Part shown: piece by piece, positions 17,008 to 25,878 of the stretch
Layout of the letters: every line of letters starts with the position of its first letter
Numbering within the stretch: position 1 is the first letter of the stretch
Origin: Solidesulfovibrio magneticus RS-1
GTDB lineage: Bacteria > Desulfobacterota > Desulfovibrionia > Desulfovibrionales > Desulfovibrionaceae
Reading direction: 5' to 3'
NCBI RefSeq assembly: GCF_000010665.1
Contig: NC_012796.1
Location: 4,302,001-4,366,000, forward strand
DNA length: 64,000 bases
The notes under the pieces: model-generated
Seen by the model: only the letters and a program-made list of their open reading frames with translations
Told to the model about the DNA's origin: nothing
The model's database searches: none
Translations under genes and position numbers: made by a program

Positions 17008-17046
17008 GAGGCGGGGTTGCGGCCGTTTCGGCCGCAACCCCGCCTC
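17008..17046. terminator. 18-bp perfect hairpin between the two epimerase genes
   Basis: GAGGCGGGGTTGCGGCCG pairs perfectly with its complement around a TTT loop. No T-tract follows on either strand, so it is a very stable hairpin that may act as a Rho-assisted terminator or mRNA-protecting structure. A 3'-end repeat copy lies 6 bp away. Confidence 0.55.
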
Positions 17047-17052
17047 AATAGA

Positions 17053-17095
17053 GGGGGTCCGGGGGGCATCATGTCCCCCGGCCGCCGGAGGCATC
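17053..17095 (-). repeat. 3'-end hairpin repeat, copy 2
   Basis: On the minus strand GATGCCTCCGGCGGCC begins 6 nt after the stop of the epimerase gene at 17102. It continues into a GGGGGACATGATGCCCCCC hairpin. Same family as the copy at 1412. Confidence 0.8.
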
Positions 17096-17101
17096 TTCGA
17101 T

Positions 17102-18169
<1,068 letters not shown>

Positions 18170-18214
18170 GGGGATCTCTCCTGTTGGCGATTGGGTGCGA
18201 GTTTCGGGGGCGGC

Positions 18215-19150
18215 TTACGCGCTTGGGGCCTGGCGTGATCTTCTGGCCAAAAACAGGGCGCCCACGAGGAAACGCAGGAAATACATGCCGCAGGCCTTGA
18301 CCGGATGGGCCAGGAGCCGGCGGTAGCGGCCTTGTTCGACGAATACGCCAACGAACCGGTAGAACGCCCCGTACTGGCGGGCGATGTCCGGGTCCTGCCG
18401 GGTCCATTTGGCGATGTAGGCTTCGGCGCTGCCTGTGTAATACGTCTTCTTCTTCAGGTAGCGGCCGAGGTGAAAGGCGGCTTCGTTGTGAAACAGCAGC
18501 GGCACGTCCTGTCCGCTTTTCGCTTCGAAGCCCACGAGCGCATCGGGAATGCCCGCAGCGGGCAACCCGGAAACATAGGCGTCCACCGCGTCGAAATCGT
18601 AGCGCGACAGGAGGCCGATGGTCCCGATGCCTTTAAGTTTCTTGTCCAGGTCCCAGTCCTCGGGACCGGTCAGGGACGTGTCGAACCCGCCCACGGCGGC
18701 AAAGGCGTCACGGCGCATGAACCGCGCGCCGTCGATGACCGTGCCGTCGTAGAAGCTGCGCTCGAAACGTCGCACCGACGGAAAAAAGCCCGTGCCGAGC
18801 ACGATCTCGGGCACATGCAGGGCCACGTGGCCGGAGGCGTCCAGGAGTTCCACGCAACGCCGCACCACGGTGCGCGACAGGATCATGTCCGCGTCGAGGA
18901 ACATGACGTACTCCCCGGCGGCCACGTCGAGCATGCCGTAGTTGCGCTGGGCAGAGCGTTCCGGCCCTTTGTCGAAGACGCGGTCGGTGAAACGGCGGGC
19001 AATGGCCTTGGTGTCGTCGGTGGAGGCGTTGTCCACGACGATGATTTCCAGGGCTTCCCGGGGGAAGTCCTGGCCGGCCACCGAAGCCAGGCAATTGCCG
19101 ATGTTGGCCGCCTCGTTTCGAGTGGTGACCACCACGGAAACGCGGATCAT
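18215..19150 (-). CDS. glycosyltransferase family 2
   Basis: A 311-residue inverting glycosyltransferase. The GT-A fold is shown by VSVVVTTRNEAANIGNCL at the start, VVDNASTDDT, and the metal-binding DADM (MFLDADMI) near residue 87. The middle contains GGFDTSLTGPEDWDLDKK, the acceptor-side ED motif. The C-terminal 60 residues are basic and hydrophobic (FVGVFVEQGRYRRLLAHPVKA, then a possible membrane segment). It sits between the radical SAM gene and the epimerase gene, so it probably adds one sugar of the surface glycan. Donor unknown. Confidence 0.85.
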   Translation of the reverse strand: MIRVSVVVTTRNEAANIGNCLASVAGQDFPREALEIIVVDNASTDDTKAIARRFTDRVFDKGPERSAQRNYGMLDVAAGEYVMFLDADMILSRTVVRRCVELLDASGHVALHVPEIVLGTGFFPSVRRFERSFYDGTVIDGARFMRRDAFAAVGGFDTSLTGPEDWDLDKKLKGIGTIGLLSRYDFDAVDAYVSGLPAAGIPDALVGFEAKSGQDVPLLFHNEAAFHLGRYLKKKTYYTGSAEAYIAKWTRQDPDIARQYGAFYRFVGVFVEQGRYRRLLAHPVKACGMYFLRFLVGALFLARRSRQAPSA

Positions 19151-19248
19151 GCCGGGACTCCGGGCCGGCTGGAGCCGGCGGACAGGCGACCGTGGCCGGT
19201 AAAGCGTATGCGCGTCTTTGACATGGTGGATGGCGGGTCGGCGGCTGC

Positions 19249-20724
19249 CTATTTGCAGCCGCAGGATTTGGCGCGGCTTTTGTTGAGCAGGTGTCCGATG
19301 AGCTTGGAAGCGGCCCGGGCCAGGAACTTGATGTCGTCGAGGTCCCGGATGCTCAGGATCTTTCGGGCGATGAACGCCGGCGTGAGGGCGGCTTTATACA
19401 ACTCGTCCTTGAATTGCAACACGTCGCTGGAGGAGATGGGGCTTTTCCAGACCGAGTCGCGCATGTCGTAGTCATCCCAGTTCTCGGTGGTGAGCCAGCC
19501 GTTGGCCTTGGCTTCCTCGAAAAGCGGCGTGCCGGGATAGGGCACGACGATGGTGGCCTGCAAGGTATTGAGCAGGCCGCGCGAGAACAGCGACTTGGCG
19601 AAATCCACGGTGCGCCGGGCGTCCTCGCGGGTTTCCCAGGGGTAGCCCACCATGGTGGTGATGTGGGGTTCCAGGCCGGCCTTCTTGGCCATGCGCACGG
19701 TCTCCTCGATCTGGGAGACCTTGATGCCCTTTTTGAGACGATTGAGCGTATCCTGGGACATGGACTCCAGGCCGATCAGGATAAAGCGGAAATTAGCTTT
19801 TTTCAGCAGATTCCACTGGGCCTGGGTCAGCTCGCCCACGCGCATGTTGCAGCCCATGACGACTTTCTTGTGCAAGCCCTTGGCGATAAGAAGGTTGCAG
19901 AACTCCTCCAGCCAAGCCCCGCGCGGGAAGCAACCCGAGTCGTCGAAGATCTCGCGGATGCCGTAGTCGGCAACCAGCCGCTCGATCTCGGCCACGTGGC
20001 GGGCCGGGGACACGGTGCGGTAGGTCGCGCCGGGAAACAGGGTCGTCCAGCTGCAAAAGGTGCAACGCCCCCACCAGCAGTCGCGCCCGGCCATGACATA
20101 GGCCCCGGGGGTGTACTTGAAATTGCCGTTTTTAAAGGCGTAGCGCTTCCACTTGATGAGTTCGCGGTCGATGTAGGGCAACTCGTCCAGGTTGTGGGTG
20201 AGGTTCCCCAGGCCGCCGTCGACGATTTCACCGTTCTCGCGCCGCCAGACACCAGCCGGCAGGGCCACGGGCCGGCCGTCGAGATGATCGACCAGATCGG
20301 CCAGGATGAAATCGAAGTCGCCGCCGCAAATGACGTAGTCCACCGGGCAGTTTTCCATGGTTTCGCGGGGAAGCGCGGTGACGTGGTCGCCCATGAGCAC
20401 GATGGTCGCGCCGGGCAAAGCCGCCTTGAAGTCGGCCACGATCTTCCAGTGCCGGGTCACCACCGGGGTCTTGGTCTCCATGGCGATGACATCCGGGGCC
20501 TTGGCCACCAGATCGCGCTTGAAGGCCTCGTAGGTCATCTCGTCGGCGATGCCGTCGTCAAAGGTGACGGTATGCCCGCGCGAGGCCATGAGGCTGGCGG
20601 CATAGGCCGGCACCATGGGGTAGATGTAGGTGGGGTTGGTGAACCACTGGAACTGCCGGTTCTGGGACAGAAGCGGCGTGCCTTTGTCCGAGGACAGCGG
20701 CGGATAGGCCACGGAAACTTTCAT
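19249..20724 (-). CDS. B12-binding-domain radical SAM protein
   Basis: A 491-residue protein with an N-terminal cobalamin-binding-like domain (KAPDVIAMETKT, MGDHVTALPRE) and a radical SAM core. The cluster motif is CWWGRCTFC, a C-x4-C-x2-C spacing as in several B12-type radical SAM groups rather than C-x3-C-x2-C. GVKVSQIEETVRMAKKAGLEP-type barrel segments and VPYPGTPLFEEAKANG follow. Such enzymes methylate or rearrange unreactive carbons. The product here is unknown, but its place between two GT2 genes suggests modification of a sugar or lipid carrier. The ATG at 20724 lies 1 bp past the stop of the upstream GT2 gene. The C-terminus ends in KSCGCK. Confidence 0.82.
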   Translation of the reverse strand: MKVSVAYPPLSSDKGTPLLSQNRQFQWFTNPTYIYPMVPAYAASLMASRGHTVTFDDGIADEMTYEAFKRDLVAKAPDVIAMETKTPVVTRHWKIVADFKAALPGATIVLMGDHVTALPRETMENCPVDYVICGGDFDFILADLVDHLDGRPVALPAGVWRRENGEIVDGGLGNLTHNLDELPYIDRELIKWKRYAFKNGNFKYTPGAYVMAGRDCWWGRCTFCSWTTLFPGATYRTVSPARHVAEIERLVADYGIREIFDDSGCFPRGAWLEEFCNLLIAKGLHKKVVMGCNMRVGELTQAQWNLLKKANFRFILIGLESMSQDTLNRLKKGIKVSQIEETVRMAKKAGLEPHITTMVGYPWETREDARRTVDFAKSLFSRGLLNTLQATIVVPYPGTPLFEEAKANGWLTTENWDDYDMRDSVWKSPISSSDVLQFKDELYKAALTPAFIARKILSIRDLDDIKFLARAASKLIGHLLNKSRAKSCGCK

Positions 20725-20725
20725 A

Positions 20726-21754
20726 TCACCTGCCAAGGGAGCTGGTCAGCGTTTTGCGGGAAAGGCCTACGAGAAAACGGACGCCGTACCAAACGTGGGT
20801 GAGCGCCACGTAAGGCAAAGCGGCTAGGGCCACAAGGGCCGGCTCGCGGCGAAGGACCGTGAGATCGAAAAAGACGGCGGCCAGGAAACAGCCGTAGGCG
20901 GCAAAGCCCAGGCTTAAAAGGCAGCCCAGAAACGGCCAGGGCGAGCTCCCGTCGGCCACGTAAAAAAAGCCGTAGCCCAGGGCCAGGACCAGAAAGAGCA
21001 CCCAGGCCGAGGGGATGAAATAACACGGGCGGCGCGAGGTTTCGGGATGCACCCGCACGAAATGGCCCCGGTGCAGGCCGTAGTTGCCGACCTGACGCAG
21101 GTGCTTGGCCAGGCCCGGCCGGCGGTGGTGCCACACAAATAGCTCGGGCAGATAGAGGATGCGCCCGCCCTTTTTGTGGACCAGATCCAGGCAGAACTTG
21201 GTGTCCTCGCCGGGCCAGCAGGCGGTGTCGAAGCCGCCCACGTCGTAAAAGGCGTCGCGCCGCACGATGAGGTTCACCGTGGGCCAGTCGTCCACCTCCC
21301 GCCGGGGCGGGGTCGGGCGGTAGCGCTCGGGCACGCCGGTGAGGCGGCTCAAAAAGACGGCGCCCGAAGCCCTGGCCCAGAAGGGATCGTCCGGGGGCGT
21401 GGCCGCCGGTCCGCCCACGGCGGACAGGGTCGGATCGCCCTCGAAGGCGGCCCGGGCGATGGAGAGCCAGCCGCGTTCGGGATAGGCGTCGTCGTCGATG
21501 AAAGCGAGGTAAAGCCCAAGGGAGGCGGCCGCGCCGAGGTCGCGCTTGACGGCTGGCGACACCGGCCCCGAGGCAATGGCCCGCACCCGGGGATCGGCCG
21601 TCAGGGCGGCCACGTCCATGGGGCCGTCGGGCACGAGGATGACCTCGAAATCCGCTTCGGCCAGGGCCAGCAGATGAGGCAGGCTCTCTTCGATGTAAGG
21701 GCCGGGGGCCCTAAACGGAATGATGATGGAAAACAGCGGCGGCGTCGGACTCAC
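20726..21754 (-). CDS. membrane-associated glycosyltransferase family 2
   Basis: A 342-residue GT2 enzyme: FSIIIPFRAPGPYIEESL at the start, FIDDDAYPERGWL (DxD-like) near residue 85, and GGFDTACWPGEDTKFCLDL as the acceptor motif. The C-terminal 90 residues hold about three hydrophobic segments (VLFLVLALGYGFFYVA, LGCLLSLGFAAYGCFLAAVFF). The start is GTG at 21754, overlapping the previous gene's stop by 4 bp (GTGA), which fixes it and shows translational coupling. It probably elongates a lipid-linked glycan at the inner membrane face. Confidence 0.85.
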   Translation of the reverse strand: MSPTPPLFSIIIPFRAPGPYIEESLPHLLALAEADFEVILVPDGPMDVAALTADPRVRAIASGPVSPAVKRDLGAAASLGLYLAFIDDDAYPERGWLSIARAAFEGDPTLSAVGGPAATPPDDPFWARASGAVFLSRLTGVPERYRPTPPRREVDDWPTVNLIVRRDAFYDVGGFDTACWPGEDTKFCLDLVHKKGGRILYLPELFVWHHRRPGLAKHLRQVGNYGLHRGHFVRVHPETSRRPCYFIPSAWVLFLVLALGYGFFYVADGSSPWPFLGCLLSLGFAAYGCFLAAVFFDLTVLRREPALVALAALPYVALTHVWYGVRFLVGLSRKTLTSSLGR

Positions 21755-22734
21755 TGCGTCTCGTCCCAGGTTCCGGCGCGGGAGCGCACGATGTAGAGGG
21801 GCCGGTTGACCACCTCGGTGTGGATGTGGCCGATATACAGCGACATCATGCCCAAAGCGCACAGCACGATGCCGATTAAAAGCGTATTAAAGACCGTGAA
21901 AAAGGCCAAGGCGGTGATGTTGGCCCCGAAAAACCAGTTGCTGACGACCATAAGCCCCAGCACCGGCACGGTGACGGCCATGATCAAAAGCCCCAGATAG
22001 CCGGTCAGGCGCAGCGGCACCAGGGAAAAGGAGGTGAAGCTGTTGATGGCCAGATCAAAAAGCTTCTTGACGGAATAGGCCGGCTCGCCCTGGCTGCGGG
22101 CCGGGGCGCAAAAGGAAATGTAGGTCTTTTTATAGCCCATCCAGTCGATAAGTCCCCGAAACATGCGCGAGCCTTCGGTGAACTGCGACAGCGTCTCCAC
22201 CACCTTGCGGTCCAGCAGCCGGAAATCGGTGGAATTGGGCGGCAAATCGAGATCGGTGAACCGACGCATGAACCAGTAAAAGGCCTTGGACCCCATCTTT
22301 TTGACCAGGGAGTAGTCGGCGACCTTTTCGCGGATGGTGGCCACGATGTCGTAGCCCTCCTCCCACTTGGCCAAAAGCTCGGGGATGATCTCGGGCGGAT
22401 GCTGGAGGTCGGCGTCGAGGCAGATGACGGCGTCGGAGCCGATGGCGTGCTCCACGCCGGCGGTCAGGGCCATCTCCTTGCCGAAGTTGCGCGAGAACAT
22501 GAGGCCCTTGAAGCGGCCGTCGGCGGCGGACAGCTCTTCAATGACGGCCCAAGAGCGGTCGCGGCTGCCGTCATCGACCAGGATGCACTCCCAATCGTAG
22601 GCCGTGGCCTCCATGACCGCCGTGACGCTGTCGCGCAGGGCATAAAGCCCCGGGCCTTCGTTGTAGACCGGGACCACAAGGGAAATTTTGCCGCCCCGCC
22701 GGGAGGCGGGGCGGCTGTCGGCGTCATACGTCAT
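21751..22734 (-). CDS. polyprenyl-phosphate glycosyltransferase (GtrB/DPM-like, GT2)
   Basis: A 327-residue GT2 with two C-terminal transmembrane helices. It has KISLVVPVYNEG, CILVDDGSRDRSW, CLDADLQHPPEIIPEL (the DxD-QxP motif) and SRMFRGLIDWMGYKK. The membrane part is about residues 225-300 (GLLIMAVTVPVLGLMVVS, FFTVFNTLLIGIVLCALG). This is the layout of enzymes that put a hexose on undecaprenyl phosphate for later flipping and transfer in the periplasm. It starts 22 bp after the UXS stop and is coupled to the next GT2 gene. Confidence 0.88.
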   Translation of the reverse strand: MTYDADSRPASRRGGKISLVVPVYNEGPGLYALRDSVTAVMEATAYDWECILVDDGSRDRSWAVIEELSAADGRFKGLMFSRNFGKEMALTAGVEHAIGSDAVICLDADLQHPPEIIPELLAKWEEGYDIVATIREKVADYSLVKKMGSKAFYWFMRRFTDLDLPPNSTDFRLLDRKVVETLSQFTEGSRMFRGLIDWMGYKKTYISFCAPARSQGEPAYSVKKLFDLAINSFTSFSLVPLRLTGYLGLLIMAVTVPVLGLMVVSNWFFGANITALAFFTVFNTLLIGIVLCALGMMSLYIGHIHTEVVNRPLYIVRSRAGTWDETQ

Positions 22735-22755
22735 CCGGGATTCCGTTTCGCTGGC

Positions 22756-23706
22756 TTAGGCCTGGCGCAGGAAGGCATCGAAGTATTCGATGGTCTTTTT
22801 AAGGCCCTCGGGCAGGGCAACCTTGGGTTCCCAACCAAGCTTGGCCTTGGCCAGGGTGATGTCCGGGCGGCGCTGTTTGGGATCGTCCTGGGGCAGGGGG
22901 CGGTAGTCGATGATCGACTTGGAGCCGGTGTATTCGATGACCAGCTTGGCCAGTTCCAGTATGGTGAATTCGCCCGGGTTGCCGGTGTTGACCGGGCCGG
23001 TGAAGTCGTCGGGGGTATCCATGAGGCGCAGGAAGGCTTCGACGAGGTCGTCAACATAGCAAAACGACCGGGTCTGCTGGCCCTGGCCGTAGACGGTCAG
23101 CGGCTCGCCGCGCAAAGCCTGGATGATGAAGTTGGAGACAACGCGGCCGTCGTTGGGATGCATTCTCGGCCCGTAGGTATTGAAGATGCGGGCGACTTTG
23201 ATGCGCAGGTTGTGCTGACGGCGGTAGTCGAAGAACAAGGTTTCGGCGCAGCGCTTGCCTTCGTCGTAGCAGGAGCGGAAACCGATGGGGTTGACGTTGC
23301 CCCAGTAGGATTCGGGCTGGGGATGCACCGACGGGTCGCCGTAGACCTCGGAAGTGGAGGCCTGCATGATCTTGGCCCGCAGGCGCTTGGCCAGGCCGAG
23401 CATGTTGATGGCGCCATGCACGCTGGTCTTGGTGGTGGCCACCGGGTCGTGCTGGTAGTGGATGGGCGAGGCCGGACAGGCCAGGTTGTAGATCTCGTCG
23501 ACTTCCACGTAGAGGGGGAAGGTGACGTCGTGGCGCATCAGCTCGAAGTTCGGATTGTCGAGGAGATGCGCGACGTTTTGCTTGGAGCCGGTGAAATAGT
23601 TGTCCAGGCAGATGACGTCGCAACCCTGGGCGAGCAGGCGTTCGCACAGGTGCGAACCGAGAAAGCCGGCGCCGCCGGTGACGAGAACACGTTTTTTCAG
23701 GTGCAT
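22756..23706 (-). CDS. UDP-glucuronate decarboxylase (UDP-xylose synthase)
   Basis: Extended SDR of 316 residues that oxidises and decarboxylates UDP-glucuronate to UDP-xylose. It has [15 protein letters not shown] (NAD loop), [29 protein letters not shown], the catalytic YDEGK ([11 protein letters not shown]), [20 protein letters not shown], and the UXS-typical [15 protein letters not shown]. The ATG at 23706 has AAGG upstream; a start 13 codons earlier is possible. It supplies an activated pentose to the glycosyltransferases downstream. Confidence 0.92.
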   Translation of the reverse strand: MHLKKRVLVTGGAGFLGSHLCERLLAQGCDVICLDNYFTGSKQNVAHLLDNPNFELMRHDVTFPLYVEVDEIYNLACPASPIHYQHDPVATTKTSVHGAINMLGLAKRLRAKIMQASTSEVYGDPSVHPQPESYWGNVNPIGFRSCYDEGKRCAETLFFDYRRQHNLRIKVARIFNTYGPRMHPNDGRVVSNFIIQALRGEPLTVYGQGQQTRSFCYVDDLVEAFLRLMDTPDDFTGPVNTGNPGEFTILELAKLVIEYTGSKSIIDYRPLPQDDPKQRRPDITLAKAKLGWEPKVALPEGLKKTIEYFDAFLRQA

Positions 23707-23788
23707 GGCTTGTGCCTTGAAGACGGTTTGAGGTGGATGATGCAAACGCGGAAAGCGTCCCCATAATCCCCTTTTGGGGGAATGTAAA

Positions 23789-24649
23789 TCACTGCCAGGA
23801 AAGCGAGGCCCATTCCCCGGACACCCGTCGCACGGGCTGCCCGAGGCCAGTGGCCTGGTAGGCGGCGGCCACGTCGTTGGCCTGGGTTTCGAGGATGCCG
23901 GACAGGACGAGCATCCCGCCCTGGGCCACGTGGCGCGTGAGCAGCTTGGCCATGGCCATGAGCGGCGCGGCCAGGATGTTGGCGGCCACGACCTCGAAGC
24001 GGCTGTCCGGGGCCAGGCTCCCCACCCCGCCCACGGCCAGGGACATGGCGCCTTCCACGCCGTTTAAGCGCAGGTTGTCGGCGGCGCACCACACGGCCTG
24101 GGGGTCGATGTCCAGGCCCACGCCAGTCAGCCCCAGGCGGCAAAGCCCGATGCCCAGGATGCCCGAGCCGGTGCCGAGATCGAGAAAACGCATGGACGGG
24201 GTCAGCCAGCCCGAGGTCTGGGCCTGGGCAAAGGCTTCCAGACACAGGGCCGTGGTGGGGTGGTGGCCGGTGCCGAAGGCCATCTTGGGTTCGATGAGGA
24301 GGGGCTTCTTGCCGCCGGTGTCGTGGTCGGCCATCCAGGGCGGCAGGATCTCGTAGACGCCGCCGACCTCGATGGGCGTGAAAAAGGCCATCCAGGCCGC
24401 GCCCCAGTCCTCTTCTTCCAGGGTGGAGACTTCCCGGGGCAGGTCCGGCCAGTCGGCGGCGACTTCCTCGGCAAAGGCCCGGGCCGGCGGGGCGTCTTCC
24501 ATGTGGACGCGGAAGCGGACGGTCTCGCCGTCCTCCAGGACGGCCTCTTCCCAGCCCTGGGCGGCCCGGCCGGCCAGCCAAGCTTCCAGCAGTTCGGCGG
24601 TTTCGCCGCCGCCGGGCACGGTGATATCAACGCGAAGCAGTTTGCGCAC
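23789..24649 (-). CDS. prmA: ribosomal protein L11 methyltransferase
   Basis: A 286-residue class I SAM methyltransferase that trimethylates L11. The N-terminal substrate-recognition domain is acidic. The catalytic domain has [17 protein letters not shown] (the PrmA signature), [14 protein letters not shown] (motif I) and [12 protein letters not shown] (NPPY-like NIL). It starts with GTG at 24649 behind TAGGAG. Far longer frames upstream are artefacts. It is the first of the same-strand block that leads into the glycan genes, 82 bp before the UXS gene. Confidence 0.92.
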   Translation of the reverse strand: MRKLLRVDITVPGGGETAELLEAWLAGRAAQGWEEAVLEDGETVRFRVHMEDAPPARAFAEEVAADWPDLPREVSTLEEEDWGAAWMAFFTPIEVGGVYEILPPWMADHDTGGKKPLLIEPKMAFGTGHHPTTALCLEAFAQAQTSGWLTPSMRFLDLGTGSGILGIGLCRLGLTGVGLDIDPQAVWCAADNLRLNGVEGAMSLAVGGVGSLAPDSRFEVVAANILAAPLMAMAKLLTRHVAQGGMLVLSGILETQANDVAAAYQATGLGQPVRRVSGEWASLSWQ

Positions 24650-24669
24650 AGGTGCTCCTAAACGCAGAA

Positions 24670-24688
24670 ACAGGGGCCAAGCCCCTGT
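24670..24688 (-). terminator. short hairpin upstream of prmA
   Basis: ACAGGGGC / GCCCCTGT with a 3-nt loop, followed on the minus strand by TTCTGCGTTT. It lies between the small gene at 24952 and prmA and could end the former's transcript. Confidence 0.4.
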
Positions 24689-24951
24689 CGTTATTGTGGC
24701 ATTCGACATATCCAAACGCAAAAAACACAGGCCGCCGGGCTTTCGCCCTTTGGTGCGCCATGTATCGCCCTTGCCGGTCAACCACACCGGGGCAGACCCA
24801 GGTTTCTCGACCGCAGGGCCGGCCGCCCTCCCCAGGGCCAGGGCCGCCGTGCTGGAAGTGGAAGCGCCAGGCCCCGTTCCCGGGGCAACGCCGCCTCGCC
24901 TGGGCCTGCGTTCTGCGCAGCGCCCACGACGGCATTCCCCGCCGGCCGGCC

Positions 24952-25254
24952 TCAGACGTCGGCGTCGGCCAGGGTGCCTATGCCCGAGGCGTAGGCTCCG
25001 AGCACGTCCTTGGAAAACTGGTAGGTCTGGCTCATGTCGTTTGAGGCGGTCGCCCCCGAGGAGCCGGAGTTCATGTAATCCAAAGTTTTTTCCACCACAG
25101 CCGCGCCAAAGGTCTGCTTGTCGAAGGGCGCGGCGTCGCCGGCCGAGGATGCGCCGGACGAGGAAGGCATGCTGTTGAAGGTGTCCAGCGTCTTGGTCAC
25201 GATGCCGCCGGCGACCTCGGCGCTTAAGGGATTGGAAAACGTGATGGCGCTCAT
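24952..25254 (-). CDS. small hypothetical protein (paralogue of the 25491 gene)
   Basis: 100 residues, no signal peptide, no membrane segment, rich in Ser/Ala/Gly in the middle (SMPSSSGASSAGD). The C-terminus LGAYASGIGTLADADV closely matches the end of the next small gene upstream. The ATG at 25254 has GGGAG 8 nt before it, which supports translation. I do not recognise the family. It may be a secreted or surface protein read by its C-terminus, but that is only a guess. Confidence 0.55.
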   Translation of the reverse strand: MSAITFSNPLSAEVAGGIVTKTLDTFNSMPSSSGASSAGDAAPFDKQTFGAAVVEKTLDYMNSGSSGATASNDMSQTYQFSKDVLGAYASGIGTLADADV

Positions 25255-25490
25255 GGCGTTGCTCCCTGCCGCGTCGTCGGAGCAGGCCCCGGCGCACGGC
25301 GTGTTCGGTTCGTCGCCTCGTGTCGCGCTCCCGGCGTGCGCCTATGGCGCGGGCCGGGAATACTTCTGCAGGAAAAGCCCGGTGCCTGCCCTAAAAACCC
25401 AGGCTGTCGCCCAACCTCGCAAATCTTCGGGATTTCCACCAATGCGCCGGCCGCAGTGCTCACGTCAACTGCCGGAGCGCGCCCGACCGG

Positions 25491-25703
25491 TCAGGTTTTT
25501 TTATCCGCCAGCGACCCCACGCCCGAAGCAAATGCCTGGGCTTCGCCGCTCCGGGGCGTGCTGGGCCCCGTGTAGACAAGGTCGATGGCGTCGCCGCGCT
25601 CGAAGGCTGTGGTGGGCGCGACTTCCCGGATGTTGTCCAGGGTGTCCATCATCAGGGTATACCCGGCCTTGCTCCCCATGACGTCCCAGATTTTTCCGCC
25701 CAT
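25491..25703 (-). CDS. small hypothetical protein sharing its C-terminus with the 24952 gene
   Basis: 70 residues from the ATG at 25703 (GGAG 8 nt upstream): MGGKIWDVMGSKAGYTLMMD at the start and AQAFASGVGSLADKKT at the end. The ending A-[FY]-A-S-G-[VI]-G-[ST]-L-A-D is shared with the 100-residue protein encoded 240 bp downstream, so the two are diverged relatives. No family recognised. Confidence 0.5.
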   Translation of the reverse strand: MGGKIWDVMGSKAGYTLMMDTLDNIREVAPTTAFERGDAIDLVYTGPSTPRSGEAQAFASGVGSLADKKT

Positions 25704-25878
25704 GGCCGACTCCGCCGACAAACCTGTTTTTTCCTCTCTACCCGGCCGAGGGTCGCCGGTCAAATGGCGTCAGGCCATCTTCGGGCAATCGCAAACGGAA
25801 AACACATTCTAGCCAACACAACAGCCTGTTCAAAACACCATCACGCCCACCCGCGAATCGGCTTTGCCGCGCACGAAA

